32,688 nt of DNA from an uncultured Clostridia bacterium (GCA_944368215.1 CALVWX010000017.1:1-32688), one strand, 5' to 3'. Shown: positions 6,773-16,875, numbered from the stretch's first letter. The notes: generated by a model from the sequence alone, not told the origin. Made by a program: numbers and translations.

Positions 6773-9335
6773 AAGGGGCATATGTGCGGGGCAAATAAAA
6801 GAACGCAGGGAAAAATACGGCGAAAATATTATTAAAAGCAAAGCAAAAAAATCGATGGCCGTGCGCGTCTTCGAAAGCTTTGTAAACCCCTTCTCCGCCA
6901 TTCTGTTTCTGCTGGCGATAGTTTCGGCGCTGACCGACATAGTTTTCGCCGCGCCCGAAGAGAGCAACCCCGCAACGGTGATAATAATTGCCGCAATGAT
7001 GTTGGTTTCGGGCATAATGCGGCTTGTGCAGGACGCGCGCTCTGACAATGCCGCCGAAAAACTGGCGCGCATGATAAACGCCACCTCCACCGTCCGCCGC
7101 GAGGGGAAGAGCGAGGAAATTTTTAATGAAGATATCGTCGTCGGCGATATCGTGCTGCTTTCCGCGGGAGACATGATACCCGCCGACCTGAGGATAACAG
7201 GCTGCAAGGATTTGTTTGTAAGCCAATCGGCGCTGACGGGCGAGAGCGAGCCTGTCGAGAAGACGGCAAACAAGGACGATCTGAAAAACAAAGCGCTTAC
7301 CGACGGCTGCAACCTCGCTTTTATGGGCAGCAACGTAATAAGCGGCAGCGGCGAAGGCGTAGTTATAGCCGTCGGCAACCAGACGGTATTCGGAAGCATT
7401 GCAAAAACATTGAACGAAAAACCGCCCAAGACGCAGTTTGAAAAGGGGCTTTCAAAAGTTTCGTGGCTGCTTATACGCTTTATGCTTGTAATGGTGCCCG
7501 TGGTATTGCTTATAAACGGCTTTACCAAGGGCGACTGGCTTGAAGCCCTGCTGTTCGCCGTATCTGTGGCCGTGGGGCTCACCCCCGAGATGCTGCCCAT
7601 GATAGTCGCCGCCGCCCTTGCGAAGGGCTCGGTTGCTATGAGCAAAAAGAAGGTTATCGTAAAAAAGCTCAACGCGATACAGGACCTCGGCGCAATCGAC
7701 ATATTGTGCACGGACAAGACCGGAACGCTGACGCAGGACAAAGTTGTGCTTGAAAAGCATATGAACGTACACGGCGAAGAGGACGACAGGGTGCTGCGCC
7801 ACGCATGGCTGAACAGCAACTTTCAGACGGGATTAAAAAACCTCATTGACATTGCGGTGACGGATAAATTTTCGCGCATTTTCGGCGACAAGTACGACGG
7901 CTACTACACCAAAATAGACGAACTGCCCTTCGATTTTTCGCGGCGGAGAATGAGCGTGATAATCTCCGACCCCGACGGCAAACGCCAGATGGTGACAAAG
8001 GGCGCCGTGGAAGAGATGCTGGAGTGCTGTTCCTACGCCGAATTTGACGGCAAAGTAGAGCAGATTTCTTCAAAGCTGAGGCAGTTCATACTCGACAGGG
8101 CGGACGAGCTCAACGCACAGGGCATGAGAGTTATCGCCGTCGCGCAGAAAAAAGTTACGGGCGCCGCGGGCGCTTTTACCGTCGCCGACGAGTGCGACAT
8201 GGTGCTTATAGGCTATCTTGCCTTCCTCGACCCGCCCAAAGAGACCGCAGCAAAGGCTATCGCGGCCCTTAAAGACAACGGCGTAGACGTTAAAATACTT
8301 ACGGGCGACAACGATAAAGTGACGGCAAGCATATGCCGCAAAGTCGGCCCCGAGGCGGGGAAAATTTTGCTGGGCACGGACGTTGACGGGCTAAACGACG
8401 ACGAACTGGGCGAAACGGCCGAAAAAATAACCGTATTTGCAAAGCTTTCGCCCGAGCAGAAGGCGCGCGTGATAAGCGCGCTGAGAAAGCGCGGCCATAC
8501 CGTGGGATATATGGGCGACGGAATAAACGACGCCGCCGCGATGAAACAGGCCGACGTAGGAATATCGGTGGATACGGCGGTAGACATCGCCAAGGAATCG
8601 GCGGACGTTATTCTGCTTGAAAAAGACCTTACCGTGCTGCGCGACGGCATTACGGAGGGAAGGAAGACATACGCCAACACCATCAAGTATATAAAGATGA
8701 CGGCGTCGTCAAACTTCGGCAATATGTTTTCGGTGCTGATAGCCAGCGCTTTCCTGCCCTTCCTGCCCATATCGGCAATACAGCTCGTGCTTTTAAACCT
8801 CGTATACGACATATCGTGCACCGCCATACCGTGGGACAATGTGGACAAAGAATTTCTGGCCGTGCCGCGCAAATGGGACGCATCGTCCATAAGCAAATTC
8901 ATGCTGTGGTTCGGTCCGGTAAGTTCGCTGTTCGACGTTATAACCTTTGCGGCAATGTACTTTTGGATATGCCCCGCCGCATGCGGCGGAAACTTTTCCG
9001 CGCTGGATGCGGCCGCACATGCACAGTTTGTTGCAATATTCCGCGCGGGATGGTTCATACAGTCGATATGGACGCAGACGCTTGTCATTCACCTGATAAG
9101 AACGCCCCGCCTGCCCTTTATCGCGGGCAGGGCCTCCGCGCCCGTAACCGCCCTTACGGCCGCAGGAATTGCCGTTCTGACTGCTCTCCCCTTCACCCCG
9201 CTCGGCGGTATGCTTGGGCTGAGCCGTCCGCCCGCAATATATTTTGCTTTTCTTGCGGCCACAGCCGCCGCATACATGCTCGCCGTAACGCTGGTTAAAA
9301 AATATTACATAAAAAAACACGGCGGGTTGCTGTAA
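6618..9335 (+). CDS. mgtA: Mg2+-importing P-type ATPase (MgtA/MgtB, P3B type)
   Basis: 905 aa, a normal length. The ATG at 6618 ([10 protein letters not shown]) lies 9 nt after AAGGAGG (6602-6608). P-type motifs are in order: TGES of the actuator domain at 207, phosphorylation site DKTGTLT with Asp366, and hinge [18 protein letters not shown] from about 633. Type-specific marks are the [20 protein letters not shown] membrane stretch before the P-domain and [20 protein letters not shown], both typical of Mg2+ P3B pumps. About ten membrane helices are expected: four before the catalytic loop and six after. It uses ATP to bring Mg2+ into the cell. Substrate assignment is reinforced independently by the M-box riboswitch upstream. 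A strong shared terminator follows. No mgtC or corA is adjacent. Confidence 0.97.
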   Translation: MKKNLTARKKFTARKLHEKALKSALGKQTSEMLKYSATHSAESVLKLLNCNERGICAGQIKERREKYGENIIKSKAKKSMAVRVFESFVNPFSAILFLLAIVSALTDIVFAAPEESNPATVIIIAAMMLVSGIMRLVQDARSDNAAEKLARMINATSTVRREGKSEEIFNEDIVVGDIVLLSAGDMIPADLRITGCKDLFVSQSALTGESEPVEKTANKDDLKNKALTDGCNLAFMGSNVISGSGEGVVIAVGNQTVFGSIAKTLNEKPPKTQFEKGLSKVSWLLIRFMLVMVPVVLLINGFTKGDWLEALLFAVSVAVGLTPEMLPMIVAAALAKGSVAMSKKKVIVKKLNAIQDLGAIDILCTDKTGTLTQDKVVLEKHMNVHGEEDDRVLRHAWLNSNFQTGLKNLIDIAVTDKFSRIFGDKYDGYYTKIDELPFDFSRRRMSVIISDPDGKRQMVTKGAVEEMLECCSYAEFDGKVEQISSKLRQFILDRADELNAQGMRVIAVAQKKVTGAAGAFTVADECDMVLIGYLAFLDPPKETAAKAIAALKDNGVDVKILTGDNDKVTASICRKVGPEAGKILLGTDVDGLNDDELGETAEKITVFAKLSPEQKARVISALRKRGHTVGYMGDGINDAAAMKQADVGISVDTAVDIAKESADVILLEKDLTVLRDGITEGRKTYANTIKYIKMTASSNFGNMFSVLIASAFLPFLPISAIQLVLLNLVYDISCTAIPWDNVDKEFLAVPRKWDASSISKFMLWFGPVSSLFDVITFAAMYFWICPAACGGNFSALDAAAHAQFVAIFRAGWFIQSIWTQTLVIHLIRTPRLPFIAGRASAPVTALTAAGIAVLTALPFTPLGGMLGLSRPPAIYFAFLAATAAAYMLAVTLVKKYYIKKHGGLL

Positions 9336-9346
9336 AGACGAAATAA

Positions 9347-9384
9347 GCGGGGCGCAGATAAAATCTGCGCCCCGCCGCTTTTTT
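9347..9384 (+). terminator. mgtA terminator, facing the convergent lipoprotein gene
   Basis: Perfect 13-bp stem GCGGGGCGCAGAT (9347-9359) with 9363-9375, AAA loop, then CGC and T6. On the minus strand the hairpin is followed by TTATTTCG, so it may also serve the lipoprotein gene ending at 9425. Confidence 0.92.
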
Positions 9385-9424
9385 AAGAGACAGCAATTTA
9401 TGCCGCCGCTCCTTTACGGCATAA

Positions 9425-12382
9425 TTACTTGTCCCACGATATGTTCAGACTGCCGAGATAGGTTGCATTGTCGCCGACGGTACCAGCGTGAAGCAGGCAG
9501 AATCCGCCGTACGCATTCGCCGTTATATCTGCGGTGAGGTCTACCTTTTCGGCATAGCCCTTTTCGGCCGCGCCGCTCGTCTGAGGCTGGCTGCTTTCGA
9601 CGTGTGCGTTGAGCTTGCCGTTTTCCGTCCATACGCGGACGGTACATTCGGTGAGATAGCACGAAGACCTTACGGGTTCGCAAATCTCCTTGCTCTTGCC
9701 GTCGGCATACTGCATGAGCACGAAGTCGCAGCTGTCGCCGCTCGTCCTGTAAATCCTGAGGCCGTAGCCGGTGAGGGTGCTGTTGTCGAACTTAATCATT
9801 ATATCCATGTACTGATAGTCCGAACCGAAGCCCTGCGAAGCCGTTTTGCCGGGAGCAACCTTTAAAGTTACGTCCATATCGCCGAAGCTGTCGCCGACGG
9901 GAGTATACCTCAGCCTTGCGCCGCGCGCCGTCTGGTAGAGACCGGAATAGTCGAGGAAGCCGTTCTTGGCGCCCGTGCCGTACGCCCACGCGTCGTTGGT
10001 TACGTGTTCGGGAGTCCACTTGCCGGCGACCTTATCGGAGTACTTGCCGCTGACCTCGGTGCCGTCGAGAGGGATATATCCTTCCTGCGTATCCGCGGGG
10101 CAATAGCCGTCAACCGTCCACATGCCGGCTATGAGCTCGGTCTGAGCCGCCGTCGGGAAGGTCGAGAAATCGGTGGAAAGCGTATCCTTTACGGTTATGC
10201 CCGTCTGGGCCACTGGGGTTGAGCTTGTAACCACGTCTGCGGGTGCATATTCGGAACGGATGTGTTTTCTTTCAATCGAAACCTGCAGATACTTGCCGAC
10301 GTATGCCTGTTCGAGGGTAATCTTCTTTAAAGGCTCGTTGCCGCGTCCGACGGCGATCTGTATAGGATTGGTGCCCTGAGCGTCGTCGCAGACAGACCAG
10401 ATTATTCTGGACATGTCCGCCCTTTCGCCGAGGTCGAGTTCATAGTTGACCTGCGCCGTGCCGTCATCGTTCTGTACGATTACGGGCTGCGAGGTGAATT
10501 CGGGTGCCGGCAGAATTGTAGGCCTTACCGTGAGGGCGACTACGCCTTTGAGTCCGCTCTTGTTCGTTGCGGTGACTATGACGAGCGCCGCTTCCTCGTC
10601 CTGATTGATGCCTTCGACGAGGCAGGTCTTGCCGTCTTCAGAAGGCGTAAGTTTTACGTGCTGTTCGTCATCTGCGGATATGCTCCACTCCACGTCGGCC
10701 GAGGCATTGTAATCCGTGCTCTGGGGACCGAAGATATCATAACCGAGCGTGACGGTGTCCTTGCCCGATTCTATTGTAGCCTCGGTGACATAGGTTGTTC
10801 CCCATGCGCTTGAGTTCTTGCTCGTATAAGCCTTGAGCGAAGTGGGAATATCGGTAGCCTGCGCTGCGGTGACTATGTCCTTCTGATTGAGGGGATCCCA
10901 GTCGTCCGCGCCGCGAAGCAGATTGTATACGTTATAAGTGACGGTGCCGTCGGCGCCGACGAGTTTGTACGCTTTGAGCGCGTCCGTGCCCGTGATGTCT
11001 ATGCCGGCGTCGGGGCTCTTGCCGCCGTCGTCAAAGGTTATCTGTTCACCGTTGTGCGTTACGTTCGAATAATAGCTGCGGTAAGTGTCGCTCAACACAT
11101 CCGACCAACCGATTGTAACGGGAACCTCGTAATCGCTTACAAAGCTGCTGTCAATAACCGTAAAAGGACCCGCACCTTTGGCAAGGTATTGCTGCACACT
11201 GTCGGAAACGTTGTAGTGAACTATTTCCATCGTGCAGTCGAGCAGCGTTACGCCGCTTGATCCGCCCCAAGGTTTACCGCTGTAGAATTCGAAATCGCAA
11301 CCGAGATAAACGGCCTTGGAAGAGCCGTTGAGCGAGTCGTCGGTACTCTCCAGATGGCAGTTTACGTAGAGAGCGCGCTGGCTGTTATTGAACGGCATCA
11401 TATTGAGGCGGCTTATGAAGTTGCAGTTTTCCGCATACAGCTTATCGCCGCTGTATGAAGCTATCTGGCCCTGCGTTACGTTGTCCGTCCTCTTGGGAAC
11501 GTTGAGCGAAGGGTCGAGCGGATATTCGAGGTCGACGTTGCAGTAATCGCCGAACGTCACGTTCTTTAAGGTCAGTCCGTCGCCCTTTACGCTGAACATC
11601 GTCCAGTTGCCGCCGTCGTAACCCTCGTTATGTCCGTAGTTGCCGGCAATAACTACGTTGTAAGGGTCGTCCGTCAGGCCGGTTATGTGCAGGTTGTTGC
11701 ATGTGATATACATGCCGTAAGGGTCGGAAGTAGACTGCGAGTTGGGATTGTGTATCCAGTATACATAGGGCGCAATCCACACCTCCATGGGGTCGGATTC
11801 GGTGCCGTCCACGAGGTGCGACATCGCCTGCTTGAAGGAATTATATACATAATCGTAACCTTCTATCTGCTCGTCGGAAAGTCTGCCGTCTATGTAAATG
11901 GATTTTTCGCCGAGGTCTATGGTCTTTTCCTCGCCCTCGAAGCCGTATGTAACCGTAAGTCCGTCTTTGGAAAGGGTTACGGGATACTGCAGTTCGTCGG
12001 GCGTGGGGTCGGGTTCGGGCTCGGGCTGTTTCTGAGTAAATTTAGCATACAGACTCAGGTTTGCCTTGACGGGCGTGCCGAAGTTGTAAGGCGAAGTCCT
12101 CGCGCTGTCTGTATACCATCCGTCAAAGTCATAATCGGCTTTTTCGGGCGTCCAGTCAAAAGCAAGTTCGCCGTCCTTTACCGTCTGATTTCTTAAACTT
12201 GTGGTGTTATCCGAATCGTAGAAAGTGACCGAATAGTAATTAACCTGCTCTATAGGCATATCCGTACCTCCTCCGTCATCGGGATTTTCCGCAGGCGCAC
12301 AAGCCGCCAGCGTAGACATGCTGAAAACAACGGCGAGCAGTGCGCTCAGCCAGTTCAGCCTTCTCTTTGTCTTGGCCTTCAT
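9425..12382 (-). CDS. Large surface lipoprotein with InlB repeat and pectinesterase-like beta-helix
   Basis: 985 aa. The ATG at 12382 is chosen: AGGAGC lies 8 nt upstream; a TTG one codon earlier is possible. A basic signal peptide ends in lipobox LAAC (Cys28). Residues about 46-115 match an InlB/Listeria-Bacteroides repeat (VTFYDSD, DGWYTDS, LYAKF). A Pro/Glu linker (117-130) follows, then about 150-480 a right-handed beta-helix resembling pectin methylesterases: NVTFGDY, GDKLYAENCNF, YVNCHLESTDDSLNG and SGKPWG. Asp349 lines up with the catalytic Asp of GTVDFIFG, and KPW (370-372) with RPW, but the usual QDTLY glutamine is not evident (RLNMMPF there). Around 570-650 is a bacterial Ig-like segment, and the last 240 residues look like a beta-sandwich (LamG-like) fold. 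Likely an extracellular polysaccharide-acting or -binding protein; true esterase activity is uncertain. No LPxTG is visible. A consensus promoter precedes it. Confidence 0.8.
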   Translation of the reverse strand: MKAKTKRRLNWLSALLAVVFSMSTLAACAPAENPDDGGGTDMPIEQVNYYSVTFYDSDNTTSLRNQTVKDGELAFDWTPEKADYDFDGWYTDSARTSPYNFGTPVKANLSLYAKFTQKQPEPEPDPTPDELQYPVTLSKDGLTVTYGFEGEEKTIDLGEKSIYIDGRLSDEQIEGYDYVYNSFKQAMSHLVDGTESDPMEVWIAPYVYWIHNPNSQSTSDPYGMYITCNNLHITGLTDDPYNVVIAGNYGHNEGYDGGNWTMFSVKGDGLTLKNVTFGDYCNVDLEYPLDPSLNVPKRTDNVTQGQIASYSGDKLYAENCNFISRLNMMPFNNSQRALYVNCHLESTDDSLNGSSKAVYLGCDFEFYSGKPWGGSSGVTLLDCTMEIVHYNVSDSVQQYLAKGAGPFTVIDSSFVSDYEVPVTIGWSDVLSDTYRSYYSNVTHNGEQITFDDGGKSPDAGIDITGTDALKAYKLVGADGTVTYNVYNLLRGADDWDPLNQKDIVTAAQATDIPTSLKAYTSKNSSAWGTTYVTEATIESGKDTVTLGYDIFGPQSTDYNASADVEWSISADDEQHVKLTPSEDGKTCLVEGINQDEEAALVIVTATNKSGLKGVVALTVRPTILPAPEFTSQPVIVQNDDGTAQVNYELDLGERADMSRIIWSVCDDAQGTNPIQIAVGRGNEPLKKITLEQAYVGKYLQVSIERKHIRSEYAPADVVTSSTPVAQTGITVKDTLSTDFSTFPTAAQTELIAGMWTVDGYCPADTQEGYIPLDGTEVSGKYSDKVAGKWTPEHVTNDAWAYGTGAKNGFLDYSGLYQTARGARLRYTPVGDSFGDMDVTLKVAPGKTASQGFGSDYQYMDIMIKFDNSTLTGYGLRIYRTSGDSCDFVLMQYADGKSKEICEPVRSSCYLTECTVRVWTENGKLNAHVESSQPQTSGAAEKGYAEKVDLTADITANAYGGFCLLHAGTVGDNATYLGSLNISWDK

Positions 12383-12474
12383 CAATTTTCGCTCCTAAAA
12401 TAATTTTATCGGGGAAAACCAACCCGTTACGTTTGCCGGCCGAACGGGAAATACACTTCCCCCGACCAACTTCA

Positions 12475-12502
12475 ATTATATCCAGAGCAAATCTTTTGTC
12501 AA
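12475..12502 (-). promoter_or_regulatory. Consensus promoter of the large lipoprotein
   Basis: Minus strand TTGACA (12502-12497), 16 nt, TATAAT (12480-12475). Both hexamers are perfect. The 5' UTR is about 85 nt. Confidence 0.88.
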
Positions 12503-12744
12503 TAGATTTTTAAAAAAATTTTCATTTTGTGTTATCAGCAACCGTTGATTTGTTAATTAATACCTTGTTTTACCTGACTATTTGTGATTATTTAACAATT
12601 TTAGCCAAAATTGGCCTACATATATTTGCCGCTGATTATAAATGAAAAGAGGAAAAGCAAATACACCTTTACACACATCAAGTATTTGTCGCTCTTCTTA
12701 TTCACTGACTCATGTCGTTCCGGCAACATTGAACCGATATTTGC

Positions 12745-12775
12745 AAAAAAGCCCGGCAGACACAATGTCCAGGCT
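12745..12775 (-). terminator. Terminator of the polysaccharide operon
   Basis: On the minus strand AGCCTGG (12775-12769) pairs with CCGGGCT (12756-12750), one G-U pair, followed by T6. It lies 7 nt after the last gene's stop. Confidence 0.82.
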
Positions 12776-12781
12776 TTAATA

Positions 12782-13678
12782 TCAATCTGAATTTTGCAAA
12801 ATTGCGCTGATTCCATCTGCAAAACTTGTCTGCGGACACCAACCTATTACACTGATCAGACTTGAAATATCAGGATCGAGGCTGACCATAGGCTTTTTAT
12901 CGGGCGGCGAAAACTCACAAACAGCATTTTTGTCAACAATATTTCTAAGCTCAAGTATAAAATCTTTCAATACTCTTGTATCTGCGGAAGCGACGTTGTA
13001 AACGCCTGAAGGCACATCTTTTTTACCGAGCAGATAAAAAATTTTGCCCGCATCCTTTTCGTACAGATAATTCCAGATTTGCATAGCGGCAGAAAATCTC
13101 GCGGGCTGCCCTGCACGGAACTGTCGGATAGCATACTTTATCATTGTCTGCTCACTATCATACTCTCCGTAGATACTGAAGATTCTAGTCCATATACATT
13201 TTACACCAAGGCGCTCGCATAATTTTGCACTGAATTTACCGGCGGCATATTTTGCGACACCATACGACGTAACAGGCTGCACACGAGTTTCGGGATAAAT
13301 TTTATCTGTGTAAATGCCGTACTCTGCCTGAGAGCCGGCGCCGACAAACATTTTACAGCCGCAACGCTGAGCAAGTTCTATTGCATCCAAAGTGTACTCA
13401 ACGTTGTTTAAATGGGTGCGGGGGTCGTCGCGGTTGTCCTTGGATGTGCCGGCCCACGCGAAATGATAAAACACGTCCGCACTGCCGCATATGTTCAGAC
13501 TTTTTAACTTGTCGAGGTCACATTGCACAACCTCGACAAGTTTATCCGAAGGTATGCGCCCGCTCTTATCAGAGCCATTTCTTGACACGGCCACAACTTT
13601 CACGCCGTTGGCTATACATTCTTTTATTAGCGCTGTTCCCAGCATACTGGTCGCACCGGTTATTATTACTCTATTCAT
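12782..13678 (-). CDS. NAD(P)-dependent sugar epimerase/reductase, YerF-like
   Basis: 298 aa, last gene of the glycan operon. The ATG at 13678 overlaps the TGA of the ThDP gene by one base and follows GAGG at 7-nt spacing; a GTG one codon upstream is the alternative. It is an extended-SDR protein with Rossmann motif TGATSMLG (7-14), Ser116 (GAGSQAEYG) and Tyr139-x3-Lys143 (YGVAK). Later it has SIYGEYDSEQ and GVYNVAS typical of nucleotide-sugar epimerase/dehydratase relatives. In the yersiniose A pathway of Yersinia, YerF reduces the ketone of the two-carbon branch added by YerE. Adjacency to a YerE-like enzyme and RfbH supports that role here. From sequence alone it could be any NDP-4-ketosugar reductase, so the specific assignment is inference. 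Confidence 0.68.
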   Translation of the reverse strand: MNRVIITGATSMLGTALIKECIANGVKVVAVSRNGSDKSGRIPSDKLVEVVQCDLDKLKSLNICGSADVFYHFAWAGTSKDNRDDPRTHLNNVEYTLDAIELAQRCGCKMFVGAGSQAEYGIYTDKIYPETRVQPVTSYGVAKYAAGKFSAKLCERLGVKCIWTRIFSIYGEYDSEQTMIKYAIRQFRAGQPARFSAAMQIWNYLYEKDAGKIFYLLGKKDVPSGVYNVASADTRVLKDFILELRNIVDKNAVCEFSPPDKKPMVSLDPDISSLISVIGWCPQTSFADGISAILQNSD

Positions 13679-15522
13679 CACTTTTCCTCAATCGGGGGAA
13701 TAAACATATTGCTCAAAAATTCGTCGCGCGGAAGGAAAGGCGCAAGGTCTTCGAGAGGCGGCGAAACGAGAGTGCCGTCCGCAAGGCGCTTTGTGCTGCT
13801 CTTGGGTTCCCATACCTGAGAAGTATCGGTAAAAATTTCACAAATAGCGTACCCGTCGGCCGACAAAACATTATCTACAGCCTCCCTCATCTCCACGTTG
13901 CTGTGCGCGCAGAAATAGGGATAACCGAATGCGGCGGCAATTTTTGAATAGTCGGGGAAGGACAAATCACCCGACTCCTCGCCTATGCCCACCTTTTTGT
14001 GCTGTGAAAAGAGATTGTTCTGTGTTATCCTTATGCTGTGGTATCCCTGATTGTTTATAAGGAAAATTTTTATCGGCAACTTGTTTGTAACGATTGTCTG
14101 CAACTCCTGCAGATTCATCATGATTGAGCCGTCGCCTTCGAGGCAGATTGTGTTGTTGCAGCCGCCCGCATAGCATAAACCTATCGCCGCGGGCAGGCCG
14201 TATCCCATACTTGCAACTGCGCTGTTGATTATAAAGCGCGTGCCTTTTTTGATAACATAAGTCTGATGTCCCGCAACACAGCAAGCTCCGTTTGAAACGG
14301 CTGTCAGACTATTTTCGGGAAGCTTTGAACTGAGGTAATCGATAAACGCATATACATTCGCATACTCCTCCGTCCCCTGCTTGTGTCTCGGCAGGCATAC
14401 GGGATATTTTTTCTTCCAGTTCAGGCAGGCGTCCGCCCAGATTTTATTTGCAAAAATCGGCGCAGTTATATCACCAAGCTTTTTATTGAGTGCGGATAAA
14501 AAATCTTTAACATCCGCCCATATAGGCATATCGACATGAATGGTATGCTTTTTCATCTCGGCGCGGTCGATATCTACCATAATCACCTTTGCCGCCCGGG
14601 CCCATGTAGAGAAGCTGTAACCCGTCTGGCGGATGGATATGCGCGTGCCGATGGCCAGAACGAGGTCACTGTTCTGCACGGCGAAATTGCCCGCGCGGTC
14701 ACCCATATTGCCGCCTCTTCCCACATATAACGGGTCTTCAGTCGATATTAAATCTATACTGTTCCAATAGGTGACTACAGGCACGCCGAGCTTGCGGATG
14801 ACTGTACAAAATTCGTCATACCCGCCCGAGAGCCTTATGCCGCCGCCCGCATATATAACGGGGCGCTCCGCAGCCTTAATCAGCTCTATTACCTCATCTA
14901 CGGCATCTTCATTCACCTTGGGAGGAAGTCCCTTATCATCCTCTGCCGGATTGTAACCTTTAAGGTCGTCAGTTTGAATATATCCGCCCTGAAAATTGAC
15001 GGGGATATCCACCCACACGGGGCCGGGGCGGCCCGTGGTTGCAAAATGCCACGCCTTTTCCAAAATATAGCGTATATCATTGGGATCTTCCACCATGACG
15101 GCATACTTTGTCATTGGCGTGACGCTCTTTACTATGTCATATTCCTGATCGCCGACGGCTCGCAGGGGAAGGCCGCCAGTAAAGCGGCTCGCATATCTGG
15201 CCGTCGTGTCGTAGCGCACCTGCCCGCTTATTATGAACATGGGAATAGAATCGAGCCATCCTCCCAGCACACCCGTTATGGCGTTTGTACCACCTGGGCC
15301 CGTGGTAACGCAGACGGCGGCTATTTTATTTTCAAGACGGGCGTAGGCTTCAGCTGCAATGGCGCAAGCCTGCTCGTGATGGTTATATACAACTTTAAGC
15401 TCTTCTCTGTGCCCCAAGGCATCATTGAGGTGCATTGCGCCTCCCCCCACCACGCTGAAGCAGTGGGTTACGCCCTTTGATATGAGAAAATCAGCAACAT
15501 AGTCGGCAAGTCTTTGCTTCAT
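13678..15522 (-). CDS. ThDP-dependent acetyl-transferring enzyme, YerE-like
   Basis: 614 aa, in the acetolactate synthase / pyruvate oxidase superfamily. Three domains are expected: Pyr (about 1-175) with activating Glu50 in NHHEQACA, a central Rossmann-like domain (about 205-335), and PP (about 390-570) with the ThDP/Mg2+ motif starting GDGS at 463 and closing at NNQG. Known: YerE in Yersinia uses pyruvate and ThDP to attach an acetyl unit to C4 of CDP-4-keto-3,6-dideoxyglucose, forming the branched sugar yersiniose. The gene sits 9 nt behind rfbH, which makes that substrate, and overlaps a reductase matching YerF. This context favours YerE over acetolactate synthase: no ilvN or ilvC is near, and the operon is purely glycan-related. 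Other ThDP carboligases acting on ketosugars remain possible. Confidence 0.7.
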   Translation of the reverse strand: MKQRLADYVADFLISKGVTHCFSVVGGGAMHLNDALGHREELKVVYNHHEQACAIAAEAYARLENKIAAVCVTTGPGGTNAITGVLGGWLDSIPMFIISGQVRYDTTARYASRFTGGLPLRAVGDQEYDIVKSVTPMTKYAVMVEDPNDIRYILEKAWHFATTGRPGPVWVDIPVNFQGGYIQTDDLKGYNPAEDDKGLPPKVNEDAVDEVIELIKAAERPVIYAGGGIRLSGGYDEFCTVIRKLGVPVVTYWNSIDLISTEDPLYVGRGGNMGDRAGNFAVQNSDLVLAIGTRISIRQTGYSFSTWARAAKVIMVDIDRAEMKKHTIHVDMPIWADVKDFLSALNKKLGDITAPIFANKIWADACLNWKKKYPVCLPRHKQGTEEYANVYAFIDYLSSKLPENSLTAVSNGACCVAGHQTYVIKKGTRFIINSAVASMGYGLPAAIGLCYAGGCNNTICLEGDGSIMMNLQELQTIVTNKLPIKIFLINNQGYHSIRITQNNLFSQHKKVGIGEESGDLSFPDYSKIAAAFGYPYFCAHSNVEMREAVDNVLSADGYAICEIFTDTSQVWEPKSSTKRLADGTLVSPPLEDLAPFLPRDEFLSNMFIPPIEEK

Positions 15523-15531
15523 AAATGCACC

Positions 15532-16875
15532 TTATAAATTGCAGGCCTCGATGATTACCTTGGCCATATAGTCTATCATATCGTCGGTCATGCCGGGATA
15601 AACGCCCACCCAGAAGGTGTTATTCATTATGAAATCGGTAGCAGTCAGGTCACCTGCTATCCTGTAAGCATCCGTGCCGCGGATGGAATCGAAACAGGGG
15701 TGTTTTATGAGGTTTCCGCTGAATAAAAGGCGGGTTTGCACGTTGCGGGCTTCAATATACTTCGTGATTGCATTCCTGTCGAGTCCGCTTTCGGGGCGGA
15801 CTGAGATGAGGAAGCCGAACCACGAAGGATTGCTGCCCTCGGCTGGCTGAGGCAAAATAATCTTATCCTCTATGCACTCAAGCGCTTTATGAAGCCTTGC
15901 CCAGTTATGGCGGCGACGCTCGATGAACGACGGAAACTTTTTAAGCTGTTCGCATCCTATTGCCGCCTGCATATCCGTGACTTTTAAATTATAGCCGAAG
16001 TGGCTGTAAACATATTTGTGGTCGTAGCCGGCGGGAAGTTCGCCGTACTGGCCGTCGAAGCGGTGACCGCAGAAGTTGTCGCGGCCGGAAGGGCAGATGC
16101 AGTCCCTGCCCCAATCTCTGTAAGACAGAATAAGCCTGTTAAGTTTAGGGTCATTTGTGTATACGCAGCCGCCCTCGCCCATAGTCATATGGTGGGGGGG
16201 ATAAAAGCTGGAGGTTCCGATGTCTCCCCATGTTCCCGTATACTTTGTTACGCCGTCAATGGTATATTCGGAACCCAATGCATCGCAGTTGTCCTCCACA
16301 AGCCAAAGATTGTGCTTATCACAAAACTGCTTTACAGCCTTTAAATCGAAGGGATTGCCCAAGGTGTGCGCCACCATTACGGCCTTGGTCTTATCGGAGA
16401 GAGCGCTTTCGAGCTTTGAAACATCTATGTTATACTGAGGAACTGACACGTCGACAAACACAGGCACGGCGCCATACTGAAGAATGGGCGTGACTGTTGT
16501 CGGGAAGCCGCAGGCTACCGTTATTACCTCATCACCACGCTTAATGCGCCGCTCCCCTAATTCGGGCGCGGTAAGAACGGAAAAGGCAATCAGATTTGCA
16601 GAAGACCCGCTGTTGACAAGATGGGCAAACTTTACACCTATCCATTTAGCAAACTCTCTTTCAAACTCGTCAGAAAATCTCCCCGTAGTAAGCCAGAAAT
16701 CAAGAGCTGCATCCGTTAACGCGCACATTTCCTTTTCGTCATACACTCTGGCGGCATACGTTATTCTGTCGCCTTCTTTGAAGGGCGCCTTCTTCTCCTT
16801 GTATTCATGATAATATCCGGCCACCATAGCCTTTATTTGCTCCCTTGCTTCCTGTTCGGTTTTTCCCTTAAACAT
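15532..16875 (-). CDS. rfbH: CDP-4-keto-6-deoxyglucose 3-dehydrase (RfbH/DdhC, E1)
   Basis: 447 aa, close to the family's about 437. The start at 16875 (MFKGKTEQEA) follows AAGGAG at 12 nt and overlaps the end of wzx by 8 nt. It has the DegT/DnrJ/EryC1 aminotransferase fold with the diagnostic change: the PLP lysine is replaced by His (FYPPHHMTMGEGG, His228/His229). It also carries the cysteines of the [2Fe-2S] cluster: Cys197, Cys259, Cys261 and Cys269 (C-x61-C-x-C-x7-C; the Yersinia enzyme has x57). The enzyme makes PMP-bound 3,4-glucoseen, and a reductase (DdhD/E3) passes electrons through the cluster to give CDP-4-keto-3,6-dideoxyglucose. Substrate is supplied by RfbF and RfbG in the same operon. 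No E3 gene is in the window. Confidence 0.93.
   Translation of the reverse strand: MFKGKTEQEAREQIKAMVAGYYHEYKEKKAPFKEGDRITYAARVYDEKEMCALTDAALDFWLTTGRFSDEFEREFAKWIGVKFAHLVNSGSSANLIAFSVLTAPELGERRIKRGDEVITVACGFPTTVTPILQYGAVPVFVDVSVPQYNIDVSKLESALSDKTKAVMVAHTLGNPFDLKAVKQFCDKHNLWLVEDNCDALGSEYTIDGVTKYTGTWGDIGTSSFYPPHHMTMGEGGCVYTNDPKLNRLILSYRDWGRDCICPSGRDNFCGHRFDGQYGELPAGYDHKYVYSHFGYNLKVTDMQAAIGCEQLKKFPSFIERRRHNWARLHKALECIEDKIILPQPAEGSNPSWFGFLISVRPESGLDRNAITKYIEARNVQTRLLFSGNLIKHPCFDSIRGTDAYRIAGDLTATDFIMNNTFWVGVYPGMTDDMIDYMAKVIIEACNL

Larger units (their letters stand above)
12383..12781. other. AT-rich gap between the lipoprotein gene and the glycan operon
   Basis: It contains the lipoprotein 5' UTR with a small inverted repeat (CCCGTT 12423-12428 / AACGGG 12443-12448), the promoter at 12475-12502, and the operon terminator at 12745-12775. 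The rest (about 12503-12740) is AT-rich with no credible gene. Confidence 0.6.

Noticed and set aside
12616-12822. 68-codon minus-strand frame past the end of the reductase gene
   Set aside because: It runs through the operon terminator and overlaps the end of the reductase gene in another frame; no ribosome site was recognised and its composition is not protein-like.
13678-15522. Calling the ThDP enzyme acetolactate synthase (ilvB)
   Set aside because: No ilvN or ilvC is adjacent, and its place between rfbH and a sugar reductase favours a ketosugar carboligase. The fold alone would not decide.
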